Notes: a model not told the origin generated them from the letters alone. 64,000 nt of DNA from an uncultured Kordiimonas sp. (GCA_947500295.1 CANMRM010000002.1:186001-250000), one strand, 5' to 3'. Shown: positions 18,151-25,873, counted from the stretch's first letter. Program-made: numbers and translations.

Positions 18151-19485
18151 GTGATGTTAAACAAAAAGCTTATTCAATTGCCCCTTTCAGCGATTGCATT
18201 ATCACTTGCCGCCAGTGCTCCAGCCTGGGCCGGTGAACCCGAAACAGATTCGTCAGTAATATTTAACACCCTGCTCTTTCTGATCGGCGGCTTTCTGGTA
18301 ATGTGGATGGCAGCCGGATTTGCCATGTTGGAAGCAGGTCTCGTACGCTCCAAAAACGTGGCTGACATCTGCCTCAAAAATGTTTCACTGTTTGCCGTCG
18401 CCTGCATCATGTGGATGCTTATGGGCTACAACGTCATGTATGAAGATGTCGGTGGATACTTTGGCACATTCTTCCACATTTGGTCACCAGACGATGCTGG
18501 CGTCAGGGAAACCGGATATGGCTCAGGCTCTGATTTCTTTTTTCAGATGGTTTTCGTAGCAACCACAGCCTCCATTGTTTCAGGCACGGTTGCCGAACGC
18601 GTTAAACTCGTGCCTTTCCTCCTGTTTACCATCGTCCTTTCCGGCGTCATCTACCCCATCCAGGGATCATGGGAATGGGGTGGAGGCTGGCTGAATTCAG
18701 AGGGTTTTGCCGCCACATTCGGGGCAGAGTTCTCCGATTTTGCTGGCTCCACGCTTGTGCATTCAACCGGTGGCTGGGCTGCACTTGTTGGAGCCCTCAT
18801 TCTGGGTGCGCGCGATGGTCGGTACATAGACGGACGAGTGCGCCCTATGCCAGGGTCAAGCATGCCACTGGCGACCCTGGGCATGTTCATCCTGTGGCTT
18901 GGCTGGTTCGGCTTCAATGGTGCCTCACAGCTCGCTATGGGCACGGTCGATGATGCGGTCTCCGTCGCGAACATCTTTGTAAATACCAACATGGCGGCAG
19001 CAGGTGGTGCAGTGGCAGCATTTATCACGACGAAACTCGTGTATAAAAAAGTGGACCTGACCATGGTGCTGAACGGCGCGCTGGCCGGACTGGTCTCCAT
19101 TACTGCAGAACCACTAACACCTACGCCAATTTCAGCCACTCTGATTGGTGCAGTTGGCGGCGTATTGGTCGTTTTTGCTGTTCCGTTCTTCGACCGGTTG
19201 AAAATCGATGACGTTGTTGGTGCAATTTCAGTGCATCTCGTCTGCGGTATCTGGGGAACTCTGGCGGTGCCAATAACTAACGGTGACACAGCTTTCCTCG
19301 CGCAACTGATTGGCATCATCTCAATAGGCGTCTTTGTCACAGTCACCAGTGCCATTGTCTGGTACGCCCTTAAACTGACTGTCGGCATCCGGCTCACGCC
19401 AGAAGATGAAGCGCGCGGCGCGGATATCTCAGAGCTTGGCATGGAAGCCTATCCTGAATTCGGCAAAGGCTCACAGAAGTTCTAG
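18151..19485 (+). CDS. amtB: Ammonium transporter
   Basis: Inner-membrane trimeric NH4+/NH3 channel. 444 residues with a signal-like N-terminus (cut likely after PAWA), about eleven membrane segments, the twin pore histidines in STLVHSTGGWAAL and ISVHLVCGIWG, and the family motif FGFNGAS. Start may be GTG 18151 or the adjacent ATG 18154; AAGGGA lies seven or ten bases upstream. It is second in the NtrC/sigma-54 operon and ends before a strong terminator. Confidence 0.97.
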   Translation: MMLNKKLIQLPLSAIALSLAASAPAWAGEPETDSSVIFNTLLFLIGGFLVMWMAAGFAMLEAGLVRSKNVADICLKNVSLFAVACIMWMLMGYNVMYEDVGGYFGTFFHIWSPDDAGVRETGYGSGSDFFFQMVFVATTASIVSGTVAERVKLVPFLLFTIVLSGVIYPIQGSWEWGGGWLNSEGFAATFGAEFSDFAGSTLVHSTGGWAALVGALILGARDGRYIDGRVRPMPGSSMPLATLGMFILWLGWFGFNGASQLAMGTVDDAVSVANIFVNTNMAAAGGAVAAFITTKLVYKKVDLTMVLNGALAGLVSITAEPLTPTPISATLIGAVGGVLVVFAVPFFDRLKIDDVVGAISVHLVCGIWGTLAVPITNGDTAFLAQLIGIISIGVFVTVTSAIVWYALKLTVGIRLTPEDEARGADISELGMEAYPEFGKGSQKF

Positions 19486-19535
19486 CCACCCTTCTCTAAA
19501 CTGGAGAGGCCGAATGGTCTTCTCTTCCCAAACTT

Positions 19536-19565
19536 AACAGCCGCCTTGTGCGGCTGTTTTTTTTT
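19536..19565 (+). terminator. Rho-independent terminator after amtB
   Basis: Nine-base stem AACAGCCGC/GCGGCTGTT, loop CTTGT, followed by a run of nine T. Confidence 0.93.
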
Positions 19566-19617
19566 GCTGGCTGCACCCCGCCTGCCCGTCCAGCAACAAA
19601 ATCGGTGGCTCTGGTTA

Positions 19618-19645
19618 TTGACAAAAATATCATTTGAATAATAAT
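19618..19645 (+). promoter_or_regulatory. Sigma-70-type promoter of the ferritin-like gene
   Basis: TTGACA (19618-19623), 16-base AT-rich spacer and AATAAT (19640-19645, five of six matches), about 60 bases before the GTG start. Confidence 0.65.
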
Positions 19646-19707
19646 GCTCTTCATTAAAGCACAAAGGCTGGACTTGATCATTGTCTGGCCATGGCGGGAG
19701 AGAGAAT

Positions 19708-20790
19708 GTGGCAATCGATCCACTATATGCGACAGCGCTTGAGGACTCAGCTTGGGAAATACCACAAGATTTCGACACACTGTTTAACTGGAATTACAGC
19801 GACGAGCGCGCCGATCTGTTGAACCTTTACAACAAAGGGAAAACAATGCAGTGGGACACAGACAGCCGTATCGACTGGTCACAAGAACTGGACCCGGATG
19901 ACCCTCTCGGTATTCCCATTGAACTGTTCCCGCTCTATGGCGCCGACTTTTTCATGAAGATGTCAGCGAAGGAACAAGGCGAAGCACGCCGACATCAGGC
20001 GGCATGGAGCAATTCACAATTTTTGCATGGCGAGCAAGGCGCACTGATCTGCTCAGCAAAAATTGTTCAGAATGTGCCGGATACGGAGGCAAAATTTTAC
20101 GCTGCCACGCAGGTGATGGACGAAGCGCGCCACGTAGAAACATACAAGAAATTCGTGGAAAAGATTGGCGTCGCCTACCCTATCACAGGCCCGTTGAAAA
20201 CCCTGCTGGACCAGGTTCTGCGGGACAGCCGGTGGGACATGACCTATCTGGGCATGCAGGTGGTGATTGAAGGCCTGGCCCTGGCGGCTTTTGCCAATAT
20301 CCGGGATCATGCAAAGGACCCGTTGGCATCTGCGGTTAACGCCTATGTCATGCAGGATGAAGCGCGCCATGTTGCTTTTGGCCGGTTGGCTCTTCGCGAA
20401 TTCTACCCTGAACTTTCACAGGCTGAGCGCAACGAACGTGAAGAATTTCTCATCGAAGCCTGTTATCTGATGCGGGACCGTTTTTCCAGTTCCGAAATGT
20501 GGGAAAACCTCGGCTACCCAATTGAAGAATGCAAACGTCACCTGGAAGGTAGTGAAAGCATGAAGATGTTTCGCACCAACCTGTTCAGCCGAATTGTCCC
20601 CATCGTCAAAGATATCGGTCTCTGGGGCGACAAGATCCAGTCAGCCTACAAAGACATGGGGGTACTTGGCTTTGCTCAGCTGGATATTGACGCCATGCAG
20701 GAACATGATAACGCGGTTGCAGAGGAACATGATGCACGGCGCGTGCATGTTGATGCTGCTATCGATGCCGGTCGGTCCGCTGCAGAATGA
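19708..20790 (+). CDS. Ferritin-like di-iron protein (R2/AurF-like fold), function unknown
   Basis: A 360-residue cytosolic protein. A complete di-iron carboxylate ligand set can be read: E109, E139-x-x-H142 in DEARHVE, E188 in VIEGLAL, and E219-x-x-H222 in DEARHVA. That is the pattern of ribonucleotide reductase R2, R2-like oxidases and AurF-type N-oxygenases, so an O2-dependent oxidase or oxygenase is likely. No Tyr-radical or substrate context decides which. Start is GTG 19708 with GGGAGAGAG upstream; a TTG nine codons earlier lacks such a site. It has its own sigma-70 promoter after the amtB terminator. No reductase partner gene is adjacent. Confidence 0.8.
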   Translation: MAIDPLYATALEDSAWEIPQDFDTLFNWNYSDERADLLNLYNKGKTMQWDTDSRIDWSQELDPDDPLGIPIELFPLYGADFFMKMSAKEQGEARRHQAAWSNSQFLHGEQGALICSAKIVQNVPDTEAKFYAATQVMDEARHVETYKKFVEKIGVAYPITGPLKTLLDQVLRDSRWDMTYLGMQVVIEGLALAAFANIRDHAKDPLASAVNAYVMQDEARHVAFGRLALREFYPELSQAERNEREEFLIEACYLMRDRFSSSEMWENLGYPIEECKRHLEGSESMKMFRTNLFSRIVPIVKDIGLWGDKIQSAYKDMGVLGFAQLDIDAMQEHDNAVAEEHDARRVHVDAAIDAGRSAAE

Positions 20791-20854
20791 TCAGCCACCG
20801 GCGTCTTGGTATTGTCAGGCGTTTGATCCGCCGAAGCGGCCAGCCACTATTCCG

Positions 20855-22006
20855 TTAATTCGCTAAATCAGAGTTGATTTCTGCCCGGTAGTTTTCGGCC
20901 CAGTCCAAGATATCCGGATAAAGCGCAGCGATGTCAGGCTTTCCTTCCTGTTCGCCGAATATTCTCACAAGGGCGTCTCGAAAAGCGGCATAGTGGACGA
21001 AACGGCGCTGTGTTGTCATTTTTCGCGCAACCTGCTGGGCAATGTTCTCATGCTGGCCTGACGGGTACGTGTCCCGGGCCCACAACTCAAATACTGCCCA
21101 AGTCATATATTCAGCAAAAACGCGAAAGCCGTTGTCGTAGGTACCGTCCTCGGTTTTAAACCAGAATTCGCCTCCAAATGAAGCGGGGTTGTTTAGCCGT
21201 TCGCTATAGTTCAGGGCAACAGAATCCACGTGACTGTGATCAATCTCAGTAAAAACAATTCTAGCTGCATTGTGGGCATTCTCGGCGGGTTCGCCGGATA
21301 CTGACTGGAGATACATGACGCGGATCGCAAAATCATCGTCTGCAAAACCCTGTGTTGAATGCCAGCCATCGGTTAGCGGCGAAAAAACAACACTGTAATA
21401 ATCCTCAGAAACCGGAAAGCGCTCCTCCAGCCAGCGCTTCATGGCATGCATGTCCACCCTGTCTTTCCAGGCCTGCACTTCAGACTGGTAGAAGTCTTTA
21501 TTGCGTTGGTAGAAAGCCCGGAACCCGCTTTGCTCCGCAAAATCAGCGACTAGCCGCAGATTCGTGGCAAACAGGTTGGCTTGCCGTCCCCACGCGTGGG
21601 AATAGGGTTTGCATCTGACAATCAGGTTTGACTGTTCTGCGTCAAAGCAAAAAACCGACGCATTTTCCCGGAATTCATAAGCTGAATACCAGTCAGCCGC
21701 GCGCGACTGGAGATTGACAGCCCGTACAGCTTCATGATCAGAGAAGCGTGAAAAATGCGCCCTCACCCTGTTGGCATACTCGCTGTCGACAACCATGTCC
21801 GGTCCTGATTCGGTCAGCGAAATAATGATCATCGCCAGCTCGTAAACCTCCGGCACTTCAAAGGTTGCCTGATCCGACAGCTGAATCCGTTCTTCCTGCG
21901 ACACTTCAGTCAGGATTGCATCCCATCCCCGATCAGCAGCAGGTTGTGCGCTCACGGCAGTGCCAACAGTGATAAACAGACATAGCGTCACAAATTTCAG
22001 CATCAT
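20855..22006 (-). CDS. Secreted DUF4932-like protein, putative metallopeptidase relative
   Basis: A 383-residue exported protein with a signal peptide ending about residue 22 (AVSAQ). A central segment IVFTEIDHSHVDSVALNYSE recalls the HEFSH...N signature of DUF4932 proteins, which look like zinc peptidases, but the first His of the classical HExxH is not seen (TEIDH instead). Activity is therefore doubtful. ATG 22006 follows AAGGG by five bases. It stands alone between the di-iron gene (convergent) and the DksA-like gene (divergent). The family assignment is tentative. Confidence 0.6.
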   Translation of the reverse strand: MMLKFVTLCLFITVGTAVSAQPAADRGWDAILTEVSQEERIQLSDQATFEVPEVYELAMIIISLTESGPDMVVDSEYANRVRAHFSRFSDHEAVRAVNLQSRAADWYSAYEFRENASVFCFDAEQSNLIVRCKPYSHAWGRQANLFATNLRLVADFAEQSGFRAFYQRNKDFYQSEVQAWKDRVDMHAMKRWLEERFPVSEDYYSVVFSPLTDGWHSTQGFADDDFAIRVMYLQSVSGEPAENAHNAARIVFTEIDHSHVDSVALNYSERLNNPASFGGEFWFKTEDGTYDNGFRVFAEYMTWAVFELWARDTYPSGQHENIAQQVARKMTTQRRFVHYAAFRDALVRIFGEQEGKPDIAALYPDILDWAENYRAEINSDLAN

Positions 22007-22156
22007 TGTTACCCTTCCCGGTGGCAGAATACTCAAGACTAACTCAGGCTCTGCCCTCTGGCAATTTTCAGTCTAATTGCCACCAGCACCGAGAGATTAA
22101 AGGTACCGGCCCGGATTCATTGGTAAGTGCGCAGCAACCGTGACACACTGCAAGTC

Positions 22157-22483
22157 ATGGAACAGAAACGTTGGGAAACATTACTGCTGGAACTGAAGGC
22201 AGAGCTTGAAGCGCTGGACGGCGACTCTTCAACAGGAAGGGCGACAGTAGAACTTGACCAATCGCGTGTCGGTCGCTTGTCCCGCATGGATGCGCTCCAG
22301 GGTCAGGCAATGAACAAGGCTATTGCTGCACGTAGACGTCAAAAACTCATGGCGATAGACGCAGCACTCGACCGACTAAACGAGGAAGAATTTGGCTATT
22401 GTATCAAATGCGGTGACGAAATAGCTCTCAAACGCCTGGACATAGACCCCACTGTGGCAACATGCAGCAATTGCAGCAACTAG
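22157..22483 (+). CDS. DksA/TraR family zinc-finger protein
   Basis: Small 108-residue relative of DksA. The N-terminal half is a predicted coiled coil and the C-terminal zinc finger has C82-x2-C85 (YCIKCGDE) and C103-x2-C106 (CSNC). DksA relatives bind in the RNA polymerase secondary channel and act with ppGpp. This one lacks the length and second half of full DksA (about 150 residues), so it is more like YbiI or TraR types. Start taken at ATG 22157; a GTG/ATG farther upstream is possible. It shares a CTAG stop overlap with the convergent chorismate mutase gene. Confidence 0.85.
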   Translation: MEQKRWETLLLELKAELEALDGDSSTGRATVELDQSRVGRLSRMDALQGQAMNKAIAARRRQKLMAIDAALDRLNEEEFGYCIKCGDEIALKRLDIDPTVATCSNCSN

Positions 22484-22773
22484 GCTTTCCGCTTTTTGGG
22501 CTCGCCGTATACCTCATCCCAAACGTCAAATTCGTGATTGATGCTATAGTCAATCAGATGCCGGTAAATGATTTCAATGTAAGCCGCGTCACCGTCCAGT
22601 TTGGTGGCCTCTGACTTAACCTTGGACACGACATCCTCTATGCGCCATTCATCCCGTACCGTGTCACGGTCCAGCTTGATGTGTCCAGCCTGAGCAATCA
22701 GTTGCAGGCGCTCCAGAAGCAGCGGCACAATCTCCCGATCAATTCTGTCGATCTCTTCTCTGAGATCCGCCAT
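22480..22773 (-). CDS. Chorismate mutase (AroQ type)
   Basis: Converts chorismate to prephenate, for Phe/Tyr synthesis. About 97 residues, all-helical, opening MADLREEIDRIDREIVPLLLERL, with Lys in AGHIKLD and a closing YRHLIDYSINHE helix that also resembles the PchB branch. The active-site pattern R (helix 1), R/K, D/E, Q-type is roughly kept, but a PchB-like isochorismate-pyruvate lyase role is not excluded. Start ATG 22773 is uncertain because TTG codons lie upstream. No other aromatic synthesis gene is near. Confidence 0.85.
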   Translation of the reverse strand: MADLREEIDRIDREIVPLLLERLQLIAQAGHIKLDRDTVRDEWRIEDVVSKVKSEATKLDGDAAYIEIIYRHLIDYSINHEFDVWDEVYGEPKKRKA

Positions 22774-22866
22774 GTTATCGCATTGCTTCAAGACACCAAA
22801 CTCCAACGCCGACCCTTATTTCAGCCGGTATGCCTGATTAAACTGCAAGGGTGATCCATTCAAGAG

Positions 22867-23745
22867 TCAATTGGTCGCACGGCCAGATAATCTCTCGATC
22901 GTGTCTTTTGGAAGCCGGTCAAAAAACAAAACCTGCGCTTGTTCTTCAAGACCCAGCCTTGGCAGCAGGCGGAAATAAAGATCAACCCGCTGCATTTCTC
23001 CAGGCGGCACAACGTCGCGCGCCAGTTGAAGCGCTAACTGGCGTTGCCCTGAAAGCGCGTAGACAAGAGCAAGGCTTTGCTGGGCGTTCTGGCCAAGCGC
23101 CGGCCGGTCCATCGCCCGCCGCAACAGACCAACCGCTCCGGCGTATTCACCGCGGAGAGCGAAAGACAGTGCAGCTGCTTCCAATATGGATGGGTCTCCA
23201 GCCGCCGAATCCAACGCTGCAACCAGACCGGAATGCCCCTCTTCGTGCCGGCCAACCGCATGGGCGAGCTTTCCTTGTAGCGCCAATTCGGCAGCGCCGA
23301 GGTCTGTTAGACTTTGAAGAACCGAATAGGCCGACGTATAGCGCCCCGCATTACTATGAACCTCCGCCAGGGTGAGTAGCACTCTGCGGTCGTCCGGATT
23401 TTGCCTGAGCAAAAGAGTGAGTTCGGCAACGGCTGCGTCGCTGAACCCGGCTTTGCCGCTTACGCGCGCATAGGCTATTTTTGCTTCAACAAGGTCGGGT
23501 GCGGCTTCCATGGCCTGCGCGTATAATTTGCGGGCTCCCACAAAGTCCCCCGACCTTTCAAACCCTTCACCAATCCTCAAAAGCCCCGCCGGGTTTTCAG
23601 CGGCTAGGCTGTTGCGCGCATAGGCCGTAACCGGGCCAACATCTTCTTTGGCCTGCTGGCCTGGTGGTGCCGCACAGGCGGTCACCAACGCCAATCCAGT
23701 CCCAAAAATGATTCGGATTGATAAAATTTTAAGTATTTTTCGCAT
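22867..23745 (-). CDS. TPR-repeat lipoprotein (TadD-like)
   Basis: A 292-residue predicted lipoprotein with lipobox LVTAC (Cys24), then about six tetratricopeptide-type helix pairs from about residue 50 to 270. It resembles TadD-type pilus assembly lipoproteins, but no tad/flp gene is in the window, so the function is open. The first codons are AT-rich and lie in a run of helically phased A/T-tracts, unlike the GC-rich remainder of the gene. Confidence 0.8.
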   Translation of the reverse strand: MRKILKILSIRIIFGTGLALVTACAAPPGQQAKEDVGPVTAYARNSLAAENPAGLLRIGEGFERSGDFVGARKLYAQAMEAAPDLVEAKIAYARVSGKAGFSDAAVAELTLLLRQNPDDRRVLLTLAEVHSNAGRYTSAYSVLQSLTDLGAAELALQGKLAHAVGRHEEGHSGLVAALDSAAGDPSILEAAALSFALRGEYAGAVGLLRRAMDRPALGQNAQQSLALVYALSGQRQLALQLARDVVPPGEMQRVDLYFRLLPRLGLEEQAQVLFFDRLPKDTIERLSGRATN

Positions 23746-23835
23746 GAAAAACCGCCCAAAAAAGTACGAAAACTAGGCAAAAATTGCCGGAAATACCTGA
23801 AAAACCTACGAAAAACGTGGTTTACATAGAATTTT
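23723..23835. promoter_or_regulatory. Phased A/T-tracts, predicted curved DNA
   Basis: A/T-tracts of 3-8 bases are centred near 23726, 23738, 23749, 23760, 23770, 23781, 23792, 23802, 23813, 23822 and 23832. The spacing is 9-12 bases with a mean close to 10.6, i.e. one per helix turn. Such phasing bends DNA in one plane. It spans the start of the TPR lipoprotein gene and the space before the small gene at 23914. Confidence 0.7.
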
Positions 23836-23874
23836 AACCCTGCATCACTTATATTAGCAATGACTGAGAGAAAT

Positions 23875-23897
23875 CGTGCGTAATGGGTAAACGCACG
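23875..23897. promoter_or_regulatory. Inverted repeat before the small gene
   Basis: CGTGCGT-N9-ACGCACG, perfect seven-base arms, ending four bases before the TTGGAG ribosome site of the small gene at 23914. It could be an operator or a hairpin in the mRNA leader. Confidence 0.55.
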
Positions 23898-23913
23898 GAG
23901 TTGGAGAAAGAAC

Positions 23914-24096
23914 GTGGATATTCAAAGTACCACTGCTGCTTCTGCGGAATCAATTGGTGCCTCTGGCCGGTCCGGCTCACTAGAGTCAGCTGCCCAGGAG
24001 CGTAAAGCCGCAAACGACAGTGATGTCGAGCGCAAGGAAATCGAACCTTCCGCAACAGGTCCTGGTGTGGGTGAACGCGTGGATATCCAAGCGTAA
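23914..24096 (+). CDS. Small protein of unknown function (60 residues)
   Basis: GTG start with GGAG eight bases upstream; a strong terminator follows 25 bases after the stop, so the gene forms its own transcription unit. The protein is polar, Ser/Ala/Glu-rich, with no membrane segment or Cys. It begins VDIQS-type and ends VDIQA: the 12 bases encoding VDIQ occur at both ends (23914-23925 and 24079-24090, 11 of 12 identical). An N-terminal MDI and a C-terminal VGxxVDIxA loosely recall small YjfB-like putative motility proteins, but this is only a resemblance. It could be a non-conserved reading frame. Confidence 0.6.
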   Translation: MDIQSTTAASAESIGASGRSGSLESAAQERKAANDSDVERKEIEPSATGPGVGERVDIQA

Positions 24097-24121
24097 ACAC
24101 TTTCGTCTGACTGACTTCAAG

Positions 24122-24160
24122 AGCCTGCCTTTATCGTGAAATACGATGGGCGGGCTTTTT
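24122..24160 (+). terminator. Rho-independent terminator after the small gene
   Basis: Stem AGCCTGCC/GGCGGGCT with an inner ATCGT/ACGAT helix, followed by TTTTT. It may also work in the other direction for the convergent gene that ends at 24207, but the T-run favours the plus strand. Confidence 0.88.
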
Positions 24161-24206
24161 GTTTGTCCTGTTCCCACGAAACAATGCGATCGACAAGAAG
24201 CCCGGC

Positions 24207-25046
24207 TCAAAACCGCCCCGTCACCAGATACCAGAACATTTTTCTAAACCGGCGAAAACTCGCAGGTTCTTCAGCTTTAAACGGGTTATTGCCCACTTTC
24301 TTCAACGCCCGTAAATGCAGCGACAACAGTGCGTTACCGAGAAAAACATGCCGCATCCCGGTATGGACATGCTGCCTGAGCTTACGCACCTCCTCCAAAT
24401 GGGTTTGACTGAAGGCTATCATCTGGTCAATCGACGGGGCCGCCAGCTCATACATTTTATCAGCGTCCGTGGTCGCCAATGACGCCCTGCCCTTGTCTCC
24501 CGGCACATAGTTCCGGTTGCTGACCCAGTGAAACGGGATCGCCCGCACCAGACCGAGCATGGCCCACGCGGCACCGGTGTCACGCGCCAGACCGCGCAGG
24601 CCTTCGCCTACCTCGCCATCAGAGCTTAAAATAAGAACCACTTCATTAAGGGTGCCCCCGACGGCGCGGGCATATGCCTCCAGAGCCTTCTGGTCTGCCG
24701 GGCCTTCGTCGTAAAGGTCCTGCTCCCGCGCGTCGACCAATAGCGACAACAGGTCCAGGACATCCTTCTCCACAAGAGTAGCGGCCATCGCTTCAACAAC
24801 CGGGTGCTCTCTGGTCTTGCCGCCCCTGAGCTCTTCGATCACATCCCGCCACCATTGCAACCGGATCTCACCCAGCGCCGCCTCCGATACGTTTTCGCGC
24901 GTTTTGGCAATTTCCTGATTAAAAGCAAACAGCGCCCAAAGCTTGGGCTGAACATCAGCTGGTGCAAAGAGCGCGCACTCATAGCGCTCCCGGTCGTCCT
25001 CCCGCACCAAATTGCGGCAATAATCAATGTGATTGTCGTTGCTCAT
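24207..25046 (-). CDS. Squalene/phytoene synthase-fold protein, NDUFAF6-like
   Basis: A 279-residue all-helical protein of the squalene/phytoene synthase superfamily. The segment YECALFAPADVQPKLWALFA and the following FNQEIAKTRENVSE, RLQWWRD closely match the pattern of mitochondrial NDUFAF6, a complex I assembly factor. The Asp-rich DxxxD motifs that bind prenyl diphosphates in true synthases are not seen, so prenyl transfer is unlikely. Alphaproteobacterial homologues are usually annotated as synthases. A role in complex I assembly is inference from the mitochondrial relative. It stands alone. Confidence 0.78.
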   Translation of the reverse strand: MSNDNHIDYCRNLVREDDRERYECALFAPADVQPKLWALFAFNQEIAKTRENVSEAALGEIRLQWWRDVIEELRGGKTREHPVVEAMAATLVEKDVLDLLSLLVDAREQDLYDEGPADQKALEAYARAVGGTLNEVVLILSSDGEVGEGLRGLARDTGAAWAMLGLVRAIPFHWVSNRNYVPGDKGRASLATTDADKMYELAAPSIDQMIAFSQTHLEEVRKLRQHVHTGMRHVFLGNALLSLHLRALKKVGNNPFKAEEPASFRRFRKMFWYLVTGRF

Positions 25047-25145
25047 GGTGCGGCAACCTGCCTTGCCTGTCGCCTATTTACAAGCTTAAACAACCCTTGA
25101 TGTTCATAGGAGTTTCTATTGTCTAGCGGCAGGGTTCATCCCCTT

Positions 25146-25173
25146 GCAAAACCTGATAAAAATCCGGTTTTGC
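25146..25173. promoter_or_regulatory. Inverted repeat upstream of the PuuD-like gene
   Basis: GCAAAACC-N12-GGTTTTGC, perfect eight-base arms, 68 bases before the PuuD-like start. No T-run follows, so an operator is more likely than a terminator. Confidence 0.45.
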
Positions 25174-25241
25174 TTGTGCGACAGAGTTAAGGCCATTACT
25201 GTGCCGCCACAGGGACAATCAGATTCTTAGGGAGCTTACTG

Positions 25242-25823
25242 ATGGGAAAAATTCTGGAATCACTTCAAAATACAGTGATTGTCGGCATCATTGTAATGCT
25301 GGCGCTCATGTTCTTGGCCATGCAAGGCGGAAATCCATACGACTTGAGCTTTTACGCTCGTTACATCCATGTTTTATCCGGCGTAATGTGGATTGGCCTG
25401 TTGTGGTATTTCAACTTTGTTCAAATCCCGACAATGCCTGAAATCCCAGACGAAATGAAACCAGCTATCGGCAAGCACATCGCACCCCGCGCGCTATGGT
25501 GGTTCCGTTGGGGCGCTATGTTTACGCTGATCAGCGGACTGTTTCTTGCGATGTTCAATGGCTACCTCGTTGAAGCGCTAACGCTCGGCAGTGGTGCACG
25601 TCTGATCGGTATCGGAATGTGGTTCGCTATCATCATGTGGGCCAACGTCTGGTTCGTCATCTGGCCAAATCAGAAGATAGCGCTCGGTATTGTGGAGGCT
25701 GACGCTGAGGCCAAACCGGCAGCAGCCCGCAAGGCAATGCTTTTCAGCCGCACGAACACGCTGCTGTCCATTCCAATGCTTTATTGCATGGTAAGTGCTC
25801 AAAACGGCGCAATGGGCCTTTAA
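25242..25823 (+). CDS. PuuD-like integral membrane protein (urate hydroxylase PuuD N-domain family)
   Basis: A 193-residue inner-membrane protein with about four or five hydrophobic segments. It contains the family pattern YARYIHVLSGVMWIGLLWYF and conserved His residues such as the one in GKHIAPRALWWFRWG, which may bind heme. It matches the membrane part of PuuD; the cytochrome c domain of full-length urate hydroxylase (about 400 residues) is absent and no purine-catabolism gene is near. Such short forms occur in many alphaproteobacteria and their role is unclear. GGGAG lies eight bases before ATG. A terminator follows. Confidence 0.78.
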   Translation: MGKILESLQNTVIVGIIVMLALMFLAMQGGNPYDLSFYARYIHVLSGVMWIGLLWYFNFVQIPTMPEIPDEMKPAIGKHIAPRALWWFRWGAMFTLISGLFLAMFNGYLVEALTLGSGARLIGIGMWFAIIMWANVWFVIWPNQKIALGIVEADAEAKPAAARKAMLFSRTNTLLSIPMLYCMVSAQNGAMGL

Positions 25824-25846
25824 GTTTTAGCTGAATAAACGATACT

Positions 25847-25873
25847 AAAGGGCTGGTTTTCCAGCCCTTTTTT
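25847..25873 (+). terminator. Rho-independent terminator after the PuuD-like gene
   Basis: Ten-base stem AAAGGGCTGG/CCAGCCCTTT, loop TTTT, followed by further T. Confidence 0.93.

Noticed and set aside
19618-19660. Fur box upstream of the di-iron gene
   Set aside because: AT-rich, but no GATAAT-N-ATTATC-type dyad can be read; the promoter itself explains the composition.
22867-23745. Part of a tad/flp pilus cluster
   Set aside because: Only the TadD-like lipoprotein is present; no tadA, cpaC or flp gene is near.
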